Of a stretch of DNA of 64,000 nucleotides, positions 56,201-64,000 are shown piece by piece. The stretch is taken from positions 14,506,501 through 14,570,500 of the forward strand of contig NC_092650.1 of NCBI RefSeq assembly GCF_032118995.1, written 5' to 3'. A model generated the notes under the pieces. It was not told the DNA's origin. It saw only the letters and a program-made list of their open reading frames with translations, and made no database searches. The translations under genes were made by a program, and so were the position numbers. How positions within the stretch are numbered: position 1 is the stretch's first letter; every line of letters begins with the position of its first letter. The DNA is from Asterias amurensis (Eukaryota; Echinodermata; Asteroidea; Forcipulatida; Asteriidae).

Positions 56201-56611
56201 AATCATTACAACAATGAATAAATAAATGTATGATTTACATAACAAAAATTAAATAAACCACAATATTTATCAGTCAGTACGACTACGAGTTGAAACTCCA
56301 ATATTTTGTAAAAATTTATTTGGGTACGAGTTGACTTGGGTACGAGTTGACTCGGGTACGAGTTGACTTGGGTACGAGTTGACTTGGGTACGAGTTGACT
56401 TGAGTACGAGATGACTTGGGTACGAGTTGACTTAGGTACGAGTTGACTTGGGTACGAGTTGACTTGGGTACGAGATGACCCAAACCGTCCCAAAGAAAAT
56501 TCTAACCCAACAAAACGTTCGTAAAAGTTTGTCAGTCACTGTCACTGTCAAGTGTCAGATAAGTCATGGCAGGATACCTACCAGGCGACTGCTAAAAATT
56601 CTCCGAAGCAT
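44258..56611 (-). CDS. BOLA3: BolA family member 3, mitochondrial, four exons
   Basis: Exons on the minus strand are 56611-56582 (MLRRIFSSRL), 52731-52608, 52190-52102 and 44341-44258. Donors are GTAGGT, GTATGT and GTAAGG; acceptors are all CAG. Phases 0, 1 and 0 match and the total is 327 nt (108 aa; human about 107). Conserved blocks: EQKLKSILRDKFPKAVAVQV, SGGCGAMYEVTIESEEF, KRTLQQHRMVTQAL and VKQMHGLRIVTAVPSK. BOLA3 works with GLRX5 and NFU1 to deliver [4Fe-4S] clusters to mitochondrial enzymes such as lipoate synthase. Cys54 and His91 sit at the known cluster-ligand positions of BOLA3. The basic, Arg-rich first 16 residues suit a matrix-targeting peptide. Exon 1 has only 30 coding bases, and the call rests on its phase, donor and targeting character. 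Introns are about 3.85 kb, 0.42 kb and 7.76 kb and are full of repeats. A short upstream ATG frame (56713-56678) may be a uORF. Confidence 0.9.
45044..46174. mobile_element. 1.13-kb foldback element with mirrored 82-codon ORFs
   Basis: The left end CTAGGGTCATTCCGTGTCAA is mirrored by TTGACACGGAATGACCCGCT. The arms are about 500 bp each and meet around a short AT-rich loop at 45553-45647, which itself has TACATGTACATATACATACC. GCTAG flanks both ends. Each arm has an 82-codon frame reading toward the ends: 45462-45214 on minus and 45745-45993 on plus. Both begin MEKTYKGKF, end CQRSGAF and differ at 10 residues. It lies in BOLA3 intron 3. Confidence 0.7.
46440..46752. repeat. Foldback/tandem repeat with GTTATCGTTCTCG motifs
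   Basis: AACGAGAACGATAGCAATTA at the left is mirrored by GTTATCGTTCTCGTTCTCG near 46590. CTCCNCGCAGAATACGC occurs twice (46530, 46650). The right end TGTGTGACTGGGCCTTA resembles a MITE terminus. No coding sense. Confidence 0.45.
46911..47281. mobile_element. TTAA-type foldback MITE, family C
   Basis: TTAAAGCCATTATACACTTT to AAGTGTATAATGGCTTTA, tip CTCGCTATCAAGAATTGATA. BOLA3 intron 3. Confidence 0.7.
47450..47915. mobile_element. Family B foldback, diverged
   Basis: TTAAAGGCATGGCTACACCT at the left and CCAATAGTGTCCTGTGCCTT at the right, TTAA at both ends. The centre is expanded (ATTGAGTGAGAAATTACCTC and similar twice). Confidence 0.6.
48248..48576. repeat. Two head-to-head family D repeats
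   Basis: 48248-48406 (forward) and 48398-48576 (reverse) overlap at a shared CAGGCCTG junction, and another D end (CCCTTTCAAAAACTGAGG) follows to 48613. The pair makes a 330-bp inverted repeat. Confidence 0.6.
48615..49087. mobile_element. Two family P foldback copies
   Basis: 48615-48800 is a diverged copy ending TTTGAAATTGGGCCCTG. 48836-49087 is a clearer palindrome from GGGGCCAATTTCATAGAGCT to CTATGAAATTGGGCCCTGG. Confidence 0.6.
49100..49843. mobile_element. Two adjacent family B copies and a family P end
   Basis: 49100-49412 is a diverged B copy; 49414-49804 is a fuller one (TTTAAAGGCAGTGGCACTAA to TCCAGTGTCTTTAAG) with tip ACCTCAGAATTAGATTTTGA. A family P end (GCAGCTCTATAAAATTGGG) follows at 49820-49840. 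Confidence 0.6.
49844..50892. other. BOLA3 intron 3, no recognised feature
   Basis: AT-rich unique-looking sequence with a run of TACATTGTA-type motifs near 50734-50765. No exon or family member recognised. Confidence 0.35.
50893..51585 (-). mobile_element. 5'-truncated LINE (CR1-group) reverse transcriptase tail
   Basis: The minus-strand frame from 51552 to 51046 encodes 168 aa without a stop. It includes LQRLQNTAARIVT, LHWLPISQRIIFKLMLIVHK, ALNGKAPHYISELL, GDRSFSSAAPRIWNSLPLNL and FKSLLKTYL. This is the conserved C-terminal part after the reverse transcriptase fingers and palm in CR1-group and related non-LTR elements. The 3' side has a TTTTG-repeat-rich stretch (50970-51015) and an ATTATTATTG tail (50898-50925). 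The 5' part is absent. The frame is intact, so insertion was fairly recent. BOLA3 intron 3, same strand as the gene. Confidence 0.75.
51586..52101. other. BOLA3 intron 3, right end
   Basis: Contains a weak family P relic at about 51738-51868 (AAGGTTACCAGCTAAAC, TAAGCAATATTTCC, AGTAGCTCTATAAGTG). No exon. Confidence 0.35.
52270..52460. repeat. Half of a family B MITE in BOLA3 intron 2
   Basis: TTAAAGACAGTGGACACTAT through TGAGCTCAATCGGTCATCAA to CTTGTCACACGACT; the other half is missing. It makes up nearly half of the 417-bp intron. Confidence 0.6.
53021..53405. mobile_element. TTAA-type foldback MITE, family B
   Basis: AAAGGCAGTGGACACTATTG to GTGTCCTCTGCCTTTAA, tip ACCTCAAGTTCTAAACTCGA. BOLA3 intron 1. 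Confidence 0.75.
54358..54455. repeat. Small palindrome (CATCCGAAAAGTACC arms)
   Basis: GCTTTTTCGCTTCATCCGAA with AAGTACCGTTGC is mirrored by AATGGTACTTTTCGGATGGA and ACGAAAAAGC around a GCATGCAATCG loop. BOLA3 intron 1. Confidence 0.55.
54584..55541. mobile_element. Foldback with tandem-repeat arms, unit ~16 bp (TU-like, copy 1)
   Basis: Outer border TTCGAACGAATACCGGACAC is mirrored by GTGACCGGTACCCATTCGAA. The arms are arrays of TCGGCACCTTGCAAAC-type units: plus orientation at about 54608-54780, complement (GGTGCCGAGTTTGCAA) at 55390-55520. The ~600-bp middle is AT-rich with no coding sense. Arms made of short direct repeats are described for foldback elements and sea-urchin TU elements. 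In BOLA3 intron 1. Confidence 0.65.
55542..56490. mobile_element. Foldback with tandem-repeat arms, 16-bp unit (TU-like, copy 2)
   Basis: Left array: about nine units of AGTCAACTCGTACCCA at 55544-55700. Right array: the reverse complement TGGGTACGAGTTGACT at about 56328-56475, also about nine units. Units are nearly identical within and between arms. The ~630-bp middle includes T- and G-runs (55836-55880) and no ORF of interest. Copy 2 starts directly where copy 1 ends. Confidence 0.65.
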
Positions 56612-56677
56612 GATAACACGTTCAGTAAAAGACTGGCCAATATTATAACCTAACTCAGCTGCACTCTGCAGTCAAAA

Positions 56678-56713
56678 TCACGAACTTTCTCGTGCAACTA
56701 TGGAGGTCGCCAT
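56678..56713 (-). promoter_or_regulatory. Possible uORF upstream of BOLA3
   Basis: A minus-strand ATG in AGATGGCG context (-3 A) opens an 11-codon frame (MATSIVARESS) that stops 66 bases before the BOLA3 ATG. The core AAGATGGCG resembles a YY1 site in that orientation, so it may instead be a promoter element. No transcript data. Confidence 0.25.
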
Positions 56714-57086
56714 CTTGCATGTCTTGTGTTTTGAACTTGTCTTCGCCTGCGCAAGAGAGGGCGCTATATGCAAATTACGGTGATTTATTGTTAACGTAAA
56801 CAAAACAATGAAAATGTGGCAATAAATCCGGAAGTCATTGAAGTAGGTTAGCAGTTTGCAATCGATCGTGCAGTTTGACACGTTTAACTTTCGTTCGTAC
56901 TAGATCTCCTACAGTCCTAGATCATTGTAGATACCAATAGATAGGTGGAAGTTGTTGAGTTGACTAGCTGGTGAGGAAGTTTGTGAGTATTTTTTACTCT
57001 ATTGACATATCTTGCTTGGTCTAGTAGTATACTATAGAGTAGACTATCTATAATTACTAGAGTAGAGACCCAGTGCAGTGGTGATG

Positions 57087-57228
57087 ACTGGGACGCTAGC
57101 TAGATTCCCTTTTTTCGAAATTTTGACATTATCGGTCATCTAGATGTATGATCTAGGGATTCTAGATAGATGACTGATAATCATAAATTAATGTCAAAAT
57201 TTCGAGAAAGGGAATCTAGCGCCCAGTC
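57087..57228. mobile_element. Foldback MITE, family K
   Basis: GACTGGGACGCTAGCTAGAT and TTCCC...TTCGAAATTTTGACAT are mirrored by ATGTCAAAATTTCGAGAAAG and GGAATCTAGCGCCCAGTC. Tip GATCTAGGGATTCTAGATAG. Confidence 0.6.
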
Positions 57229-58026
57229 TTCTCACTTGGTTTGGTGTATCTCAATTCTCATTCATAACAATTAAATAATATCAGTGAAGGCTTGAGCTCA
57301 AAATCAAATGGTCGTTGAATTGAGTAGACCCTTCCCATGAAATATGTAAATTGCACGTAGTGCGTGCGCACTAACGTTTTGGTTGGCAAAATGAGGGAAC
57401 ATTGCACTGTTTTTTGTACACGGCTAATAGGTGCGTGACGCAGACGCAATTGCGCGTCTGCTTAGTGCACAACTCTATGGTGTTTGCCAACCAACAGGGT
57501 CTGTACGCATGCGTGAATGTAATTAGCATATTTCATGGGAAGGTTCCATTGAAGTTGGGAGAGAATAATGGAAGAAAAAAAAAATTGTCAATGCTTGTTG
57601 CACAAGTTGTGTGATTTCAGGATGCTTGATTTCAACCCTCAGTCAAAATCAAATTCTAAGGTCACGAAATAAAATTCAAATATTTTAGTGAGAAATTACT
57701 TTGGAAAAATTTTACGACAAATTTTACGCCACCAACTTCCGGCCTGTTTTTTTCTCTTTTTTTTTTCTGGATGTATATATGCGGTAACCCTTCTTCTCAG
57801 GTAAGAAAAAAATTCAGTAGTTTTGGAGTTAATTAACGGCGGATAAATTGGTGGCGACGTCTGGAAGATTATCCATTACTTTGTTCTCAAAAACTACGTT
57901 ACTTCAGAGGGAGTGGTTTCTCACAATGTGTTATTCTATCAACAGCTCTCCATGACTCTTTATCAAGTAAGATTTTATGCTAATAATTATTTTGAGTAAT
58001 GACTGTACCAATGTCAAGTGCCTTTA
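57229..58026. mobile_element. Family B copy with a family E MITE inside
   Basis: B sequence (CTTCTCACTTGGTTTGGTGT, AAATCAAATGGTCGTTGAA) is broken at 57326-57549 by a full family E palindrome, then resumes (GAAGTTGGGAGAGAATAATG). It ends CAAGTGCCTTTAA. TTGAA lies on both sides of the insert. It occupies the space between BOLA3 and the JmjC gene. Confidence 0.65.
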
Positions 58027-58219
58027 ATTGTTAAACATTTTATATTATCATAAACAATGATAAATGCAGTGTACCGAGTGATTGTATGTGTTGGAAACTG
58101 AACGTACGCACATTGACTTGGGACTTGGACTAGTTTAGTTATGTCAGAATGTAATAAAAGGGACGTTGTTCCTCAATCAGGTAAAAGAAGAAGGTTCTAC
58201 TGCTCCAACATGCATGTGT

Positions 58220-58402
58220 ATGCCTGTATGCTTCGTTTTTTAAAAGGGCAAGGGCACCAAGGCATTTTCTCCTCATGTAAAGGGCACTCTATCAAGGAGA
58301 TTGTAACTTGAGTTTCTACTGAGTGCATTTCAAGGGCACCAAGGCAATGACCCGGGGCATTGGGGCAATCGCCTTCGTTGCCTCTGTGAGGTATCAGGCC
58401 TG
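58220..58402 (-). repeat. Family D repeat
   Basis: TGCCTGTATGCTTCGTTTTT, two GGGCACCAAGGCA motifs and GTGAGGTATCAGGCCTGC. About 300 bp before the JmjC start codon. Confidence 0.6.
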
Positions 58403-58707
58403 CATGTATTTCATAGGGTTGGAGTGAATAGTTTGTGTTTGTTGGTACCTGTGTACAAATGCCTACACTAACCACAGACAGAGCAGGGAGTGACAAAATA
58501 GGCCTACTGTACACGAAAAAAAAAAAAAAATGCTGTGAAAAAGACCTCTAATATTAGTGGTCAACTTATCTGAGGTATGCAGCTTTTTGCAGGAGATGTT
58601 GCTTTTTCATATATGGTGGTCCAAACTTGGTTGCAAGAACTTATTTTTTTCTTTTTTCTTACCCAAAACAAATAGGTCCACTACCAACTTGGTAGAGTTC
58701 CATATCC

Positions 58708-61700
58708 ATGATGTCGAATACAGAGGCAGAGAGCGATGTCCGGAAAAGATTCTCCGATATCCATCAGAGACTCAAGAAGCTCGGAGTCACGGACAAACAG
58801 ATCGCTGTCCTGCCGTCTTGTCAGAAACTTCACAGAATGATTGAAACGCAATCAAAGTCCAAAGTTGTCACTGTTGTTTGCACCATTGTCACAACTGTAC
58901 TACTCACAGCTCTGCTTCTGGGTGTTTTTATAATTCTTGGCACGGCTAGTCTACTCCCGGATTCGCCAAGGGTGACACGCCTACACAGGGACTTGAGTTC
59001 AGTCTGGATGGGAAGTATCATGAACCTAAACATCGACACTGAAGCCTGTTTGGTGGAAGCTCCTGAGGCGGTCCTGGACCTCTTCCGATCCCCTGTCAAC
59101 TGCACCATCTGCAGAGATGTAGTTGAGATCAAGAAGGTGACGGGCTTGACCCCTGAAGAATTTGAGAGCATCTATGCCTACTCGGCGAGACCGGTCGTTG
59201 TGATGGACGGCGCCAAGAATTGGACGGCACAGGAGCATCTCAGCTTTCAGTTTTTCCAAGACGTTTACGGCCCAAATAGCCCTGTGCTGGAGGGCACCTC
59301 TCCTGATTGTCAGTTCTTCCCATATAGATCCAGTTTTGACAGTCTACAAGAAGTGTTTGAAATGACACCAGAGCAAGCCAACCTGTCAGATGGGTCCAAA
59401 CCTTGGTATATTGGGTGGTAGGTACTTTTAGTCTAACTCTCTGAAGAAATGCTAGTCTTGGTGAAAGACGTTTTTGTTTTCCTTTACGCACAGCGCGGCC
59501 ACATCGACCACCTGTATACACTCACCTGACTTAGCCCACTCACCGCCCCGTGAGTCGGCTAAGTCAGATGTGTACGGGCGGTTGATGAGTTGGCCGCGCT
59601 GTCTGTGAAAGGAAAAGGCTTACTCCAAGACTAAAGAAATGCCTGAAGTACATGAAAAGTTTGACGTCTGAAACACTGGAGAGCCTTGGTTCAGACGCCG
59701 ATCTTGTCATGATCCGAGCCAATGTCATGTTAATTTTGCCTGTCTGAAACAAATTTTTTATTTGGGTCGACCTAGAGAGTTGCTCCTAATCTAGTTTGGT
59801 TTGGCACAACGCTGGAATGCTTGTCTGAAAAGAGTGTTAAAGCCTTAGCCAGACCTCACCCATAAAGGCAGTGGACACTATTGGTAATTGTCAAAGACTA
59901 GCCTTCACAGTTGGTGTATCTCAACATAAGCATAAAATAACAAACATGTGAAAATTTGATCTCAATCGGTCATCGAACTTGCAAGATAATAATGAAAGAA
60001 AAAATCACCCTTGTCACACGAAGTTGTGTGCTTTCAGATGGTTGATTTCAAGACCTCAAGTTGTAAATCTGAGGTCTCGAAATCAAATTTGTGGAAAATT
60101 ACTTCTTTCTCGAAAACTATGGCACTTCAGAGGGAGCCGTTTCTCACAATGTTTTATACCACCAACCTCTCCCCATTATATTACTCATCACCAAGAAAGG
60201 TTTTATGCCAAGAATTGTTTTGAGTAATTACCAATAGTGTCCACTGCCTTTAAAATTAAAAGTCTAGTAAAAACTGTCATGGGCTAGCTAGTACACACAT
60301 TTAAACTTTTAGGAGACATACACCTTTTGGCGATAGTTTTTTTACTTTTTACTTTTATGCTCTCCTGTTGTTTTACTTTGTTTTCTTAAACATTTTTAAT
60401 GTGTGTACATGTGCTTGTAAATTTGCCCGAATAAATATTATTATTGTTTGGTTTGGCACACCTGTCTGAAACGGGTGTTAAATACTCAACATCTTGACAA
60501 AGTAGCTTCAAATCCACTTAGTAGTATTCTGTCAGTTATGTGTTACTTTTTCAACCTGTCTCCAGGAGTAACTGTGATTCAGCAGCAGCTAACGTCCTAA
60601 GGCAGCATTACCGCAGACCGTACTTCCTGCCCCCAGAGTCTGAATCAAGCAAGACCGATTGGATCTTCATGGGTAGCCCGGGGTATGGAGCCCATATGCA
60701 TGTAAGTACAACACAATCAACGGGCCTGTATGCACTTTATTTTTGAAAGGGCAAGGGCACCAAGGCATTTTTTCCTTGGTATAGGGGACCCTTTCTGTAT
60801 GAAGAAAATTGTAAATTTCTACTGTGAGCATTTAAGGGCACCAAGGCAATGACCAAAATGGCATGGAGGAAATCGCTTGGGATTAGAGGCTTTTATGACC
60901 GCAGTTCAAACAAAAGTTTGTAAATGGCGAGGAAAGGCTTTAAAGCCATTATACACTTTTGGTACAGAAAAAAAAAAGTTCACAGATTTACACATGATTT
61001 ACATGGTTTACAGAAGGTAATGGTGAAAGACTTCTCTTGAAATATTATTCCATGAAATGCTTTACCTTTTGAGAAAACATTAAAATAATATCAGTTCTCG
61101 ATAGCGAGAATTACGGATTTATAGTAAACACATGTCATGACACGGCAAAACGTGCGGAAACAAGAGTGGGTTTTCCCGTTATTTTCTCCCGACTCCGATG
61201 ACCGACTGAGCCTAAATTTTCACAGGTTTGTTATTTTATATATAAGTTGTGATACACGAAGTGTGGGACTTGGACAATACTGTTTACCGAAAGTGTATAA
61301 TGGCTTTAACCTCAAAGTTATAAAAAGATTTTAAGATTTTCATATTCTGAACTGACAAAGAACAACCCTAAATGTGTGTAATTTGTTTGTATACAGATAG
61401 ACAATGTTGAGTTGCCATCCTGGCAAGCCCAGATCAAAGGTCACAAAAGATGGACGCTGGAACCCCCTCCCGAGTGTTACCTGGAATGTGGCAATATCTT
61501 AGAGGTCGAAGTTCACCCTGGTGAAATCAGTAAGTTTGTTGTGTATGTCTTATATGCAAACTAGAATCAACTCTTTCTTTGACATGTAAGACGTGTGGAT
61601 AAGTTGTTAATGGTCTGCCGTTGTGAGATAGTCGAGTCGTGGTGTGCGTAAAGCTCTCGCCTCTCATACCAGCCGAACAACAATGTTGTGACAGGTGCCC

Positions 61701-63177
61701 AACTCATTTTTTGCTCAGCAGAGAAATTTGTCAAGTAGCGGTTTCTGAATGTTCAGTTTGGTTTTTACCCATACAGTATTATTACACCGATGTGTGTTAG
61801 TTCTGTATACTCAGTGCTTTCCAGAGTTCTGTGAAAAACAACACAAGGCAAATTTTTTGCTTAAAGCCATTGGACACTTTCGGTAAACAGGATTATCCAA
61901 CTGTCCAAAAGCCCAAACTTTGTGTGTCACAACTTATAAAAAAAAAAAAACCTGCGAAAATTTAGGCTCAATCGGTCATCGGAGTCGGGAGAAAATAAAG
62001 GGAAAACCCACCCTTGTTTCTGCACGTTTCATGTGTTTACTATAAATCCGCAATTCTCGCTGACGAGAATTGATAATTGTTTTAATGTTTTCTCAAAAAG
62101 TAATGCATTTCATGGAATAATATTTCAAGAGAAGTCTTTCACCATTACTTTCTGCAAACCCTGTAAGTTATTCGTAAATCTGTGAACTTTTATTTTTTTC
62201 TCTGTTCCGAAAGTGTATAATGGCTTTAACAGCTATATGAAAGTGGGCCCAGCAGGTGGCAGCTCAGGGAGGGAGCAGGATCCCTAATTGCTTTGCTTTT
62301 GTTGCTGCAAGCCCATCTGGAAGTATTGTTGTGCAGTGTTTTGTATTGTTGTCGTGGCTGAATAAATAATAATAATATTACTGCTATTAATTAATAATAA
62401 TAATCCATGGGATGCTTCATATGTGGCAAATGGTGGTAGACCTTTCATGGTCAGAGGGCAGAAGGGCAGGTCTGTATGCTTCCAGAGCAAGGGCACCAAG
62501 GTGATGATTTCTCCTCTGTAAAGGGCACCCTATGAGGAAATAGTAAATTTCTACTGGGGCACTTCAAGGGCACCAAGGCAATGACCAGTGGGCATGGAGG
62601 CAATCGCATCCATTGCCTCTGTGAAGTATCAGGTCTGGAAGGGGGTTGTATACTTAAAAGGAAGGTTCACGTTTGGTAATTACTCAAAACAAATATTAAC
62701 TTAAAAACAGACTTGGTAACGAGTAGTGGAGAGCTGTTGATAGTATAAAACATTGTGGGAAACGACTCCCTCTGAAGTAACGTATTTTTTGAGAAAGAGG
62801 TATTTTCTCACTAAAATAATTAAAGACTTCTAGCGAGAAGTCTTTTATTCCTATCTGAAAGCACACAAATTCGTCCAACAAGGTTGTTTTTTCTTTCATC
62901 ATTTTCTCGCAACTTCAATGACCAATTGAGCCCAAATTGTCACAGGCTTGTTATTTTATGCTTATGATGGGATACACCAAGTGAGAATACTGGTCTTTGA
63001 CAATTATCATACATGTACAGTACCTTTAATGCATCGCACATTTATCTAACTGGTTTTTTATTCCCTTTTCTTTTCTCTATATTCCCTGCAGTTGTATTAG
63101 ACACCAATAAGTGGTTTCATCAGACACAGATCATTGGCAGTGAAATGAGCATTACTATCGGCTCCGAGTATGACTAA
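58708..63177 (+). CDS. Membrane-anchored JmjC (2OG-Fe(II)) oxygenase, four exons
   Basis: Exons: 58708-59417, 60566-60701, 61397-61529, 63092-63177. Donors are GTAGGT, GTAAGT and GTAAGT; acceptors are CAG, CAG and CAG. Phases agree; total 1065 nt, 354 aa. Residues 1-52 are polar and basic. A helix at about 53-81 (VVTVVCTIVTTVLLTALLLG core) should make a type II anchor. The rest is a JmjC/cupin_8 domain: RPVVVMDGAKNWTA, WIFMGSPGYGAHMHID, GHKRWTLEPPPEC and NKWFHQTQ. Metal ligands are His282, Asp284 and His336; Lys299 in GHKRW is placed like the 2-oxoglutarate lysine of JMJD6 (D+15). NCT, NWT and NLS sequons and many cysteines fit a lumenal or extracellular catalytic side. The substrate is unknown; protein hydroxylation is the likeliest reaction. 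M1 and M2 are both possible starts. Introns hold B, C, D and W repeats. Confidence 0.88.
59492..59602. mobile_element. Small foldback (CACAGCGCGGCCA ends)
   Basis: CACAGCGCGGCCACATCGAC is mirrored by GTTGATGAGTTGGCCGCGCT, with CTGACTTAGCC / GGCTAAGTCAG inside. JmjC intron 1. The following 59640-59800 is a dispersed repeat shared with 30.67-30.89 kb. Confidence 0.55.
59863..60253. mobile_element. TTAA-type foldback MITE, family B
   Basis: AAAGGCAGTGGACACTATTG to AGTGTCCACTGCCTTTAA, tip ACCTCAAGTTGTAAATCTGA; among the least diverged copies. The left border is ATAAAG instead of TTAAAG. Confidence 0.75.
60721..60879 (-). repeat. Family D repeat, right part decayed
   Basis: GGGCCTGTATGCACTTTATT, GGGCACCAAGGCATTTTTTC and GGGCACCAAGGCAATGACC. 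Starts 19 bp after JmjC exon 2. Confidence 0.5.
60940..61309. mobile_element. TTAA-type foldback MITE, family C
   Basis: TTAAAGCCATTATACACTTT to AAGTGTATAATGGCTTTAA, 370 bp, nearly perfect arms, tip GTTCTCGATAGCGAGAATTA. Ends 87 bp before JmjC exon 3. Confidence 0.8.
61760..61860. repeat. Family W fragment
   Basis: TTACACCGATGTGTGTTAGT and CAGTGCTTTCCAGAGTTCTG match one arm of the copies at 18262 and 26795. Confidence 0.45.
61861..62229. mobile_element. TTAA-type foldback MITE, family C
   Basis: TTAAAGCCATTGGACACTTT to AAGTGTATAATGGCTTTAA. One end has the GGACAC form and the other the ATACAC form seen in 60940. Tip CTCGCTGACGAGAATTGATA. Confidence 0.75.
62466..62637 (-). repeat. Family D repeat
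   Basis: CAGGTCTGTATGCTTCCAGA, GGGCACCAAGG twice, GTGAAGTATCAGGTCTGG. JmjC intron 3. Confidence 0.55.
62653..63029. mobile_element. Family B variant foldback
   Basis: TTAAAAGGAAGGTTCACGTT at left, GTACAGTACCTTTAA at right. Tip AGACTTCTAGCGAGAAGTCT is a perfect 20-bp palindrome. Same subtype as 31047-31613. Confidence 0.65.
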
Positions 63178-63347
63178 TTAGCTCATATACATGTACCACA
63201 AAACGGCTCCGATCGTGACTGGGCCGCTTCTATGGTGATTTATTTGATAATCATTGCATTCCAAGGTCAACATTTCAGTTGAACCTAGTTATTCTGAGGT
63301 CAACTGGTTCATCTGGATAAACTGTCCAATTTCCTTATAAAATCAAC

Positions 63348-63591
63348 TGGGCCCAATTTCATTGAGCTGCCTAGCATAAAAAATTTGCTAAGCATTAAAT
63401 TTTTGCCTTGATAAAAAAAAGGATTACCAACCAAATTTCCACGTGATTTTCAGGATAAGCACACAGCTGATTACCAGTAACAAGCAATATGCAACAAATG
63501 GAAATTTGGTTGGTAATCCTGTTTTTATCAAGGAAGAAATTTCATGCTAAGCAAAGTTTTGTGCTTAGCAGCTCTATGAAATTGGGCCCTG
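63348..63591. mobile_element. Foldback MITE, family P
   Basis: CTGGGCCCAATTTCATTGAG to CTATGAAATTGGGCCCTG. Arms pair through GGATTACCAACCAAATTTCC and its complement. Lies in the 3' flank of the JmjC gene, possibly in its 3' UTR. Confidence 0.75.
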
Positions 63592-64000
63592 GTTTGAACT
63601 GTGTTCAACTAGGTTATAAATTTTATTATCTTTGGGTTTAACTTGCCCCCAGGAAGTCAAGGCTACTTACAAAATGCTTCAAGTACGACTAGATGCTACT
63701 TCTATGTCGTTCTATTTTGCAGGCTTTTCATGTTGAGGTATTTTAATACCTCAACATGTATAATGGTTTGCGGTAATGCCATGTGTACATGTAGGTCTAA
63801 ATGTACGTGCATTAAACCTACATTCATAAATACCTCGGTACAATTATCAAGGTCCAGGCCTCGTTGGGTTTAAACCACTAGTTGAAAACCTCTTCACCAC
63901 ACATTGATTCCCTTATGTGTATGTACATGAAGTGTTGTGAAAGTACATCTGGCATGGTATATTGATTTTAATTATCTGCAAATGTTTTTTTCACAGCAAA
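63592..64000. other. Right edge; dispersed repeat, no gene
   Basis: 63736-63757 is a short palindrome (TTGAGGTATTTTAATACCTC). 63845-63925 matches 39285-39360 in reverse. No exon is recognised. Confidence 0.4.

Noticed and set aside
56206-56493. Minus-strand 95-aa repeat protein
   Set aside because: Translation of the right-hand 16-bp array of the foldback.

Overview
The window is animal nuclear DNA. It is AT-rich, its genes are split into small exons by long introns with GT-AG borders, and dispersed repeats fill most of the remaining space. The predicted proteins are close to vertebrate orthologues, and the repeats are mainly palindromic (foldback) MITEs and tRNA-headed SINEs. This suggests a marine invertebrate deuterostome, most likely an echinoderm (my impression is a sea star). 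The species cannot be fixed from sequence alone.

Layout. (1) About 889-2255, minus strand: N-terminal exons of AKTIP (FTS); the C-terminal half lies beyond the left edge. (2) About 2.6-13.0 kb: no gene recognised, only MITEs, SINEs and one LINE scrap. (3) 13062-27533, plus strand: complete 15-exon DCAF11 (WDR23), 560 aa when spliced. (4) 28-32.8 kb: repeats. (5) 32835-37474, minus strand: two-exon TLC-domain membrane protein, 378 aa. (6) 37.5-44.2 kb: repeats plus a decayed THAP-finger fragment. (7) 44258-56611, minus strand: complete four-exon BOLA3, 108 aa, whose 7.8-kb and 3.9-kb introns hold three large foldback structures. (8) 58708-63177, plus strand: four-exon, membrane-anchored JmjC oxygenase, 354 aa, with all Fe(II)/2-oxoglutarate ligands. 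In every multi-exon model with both ends in the window, exon phases match and the summed coding length is a whole number of codons.

The genes do not form one pathway. AKTIP acts in vesicle trafficking (FTS-Hook-FHIP), DCAF11 is a CUL4-DDB1 substrate receptor, BOLA3 acts in mitochondrial Fe-S cluster delivery, the TLC protein is probably in lipid or membrane homeostasis, and the JmjC protein is probably a lumenal hydroxylase. BOLA3 and the JmjC gene diverge, with about 2.1 kb between their start codons.

The most unusual material is repetitive. It includes two foldbacks whose arms are short tandem repeats (54.6-56.5 kb), resembling sea-urchin TU elements. A 1.13-kb foldback carries a mirrored pair of 82-codon ORFs (45.0-46.2 kb). 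A 16-bp motif recurs eight times in DCAF11 intron 2. Several TTAA-flanked MITE families with similar ends are nested in one another, which gives a relative insertion order. I recognised no LTR retroelement, Polinton or CRISPR array.
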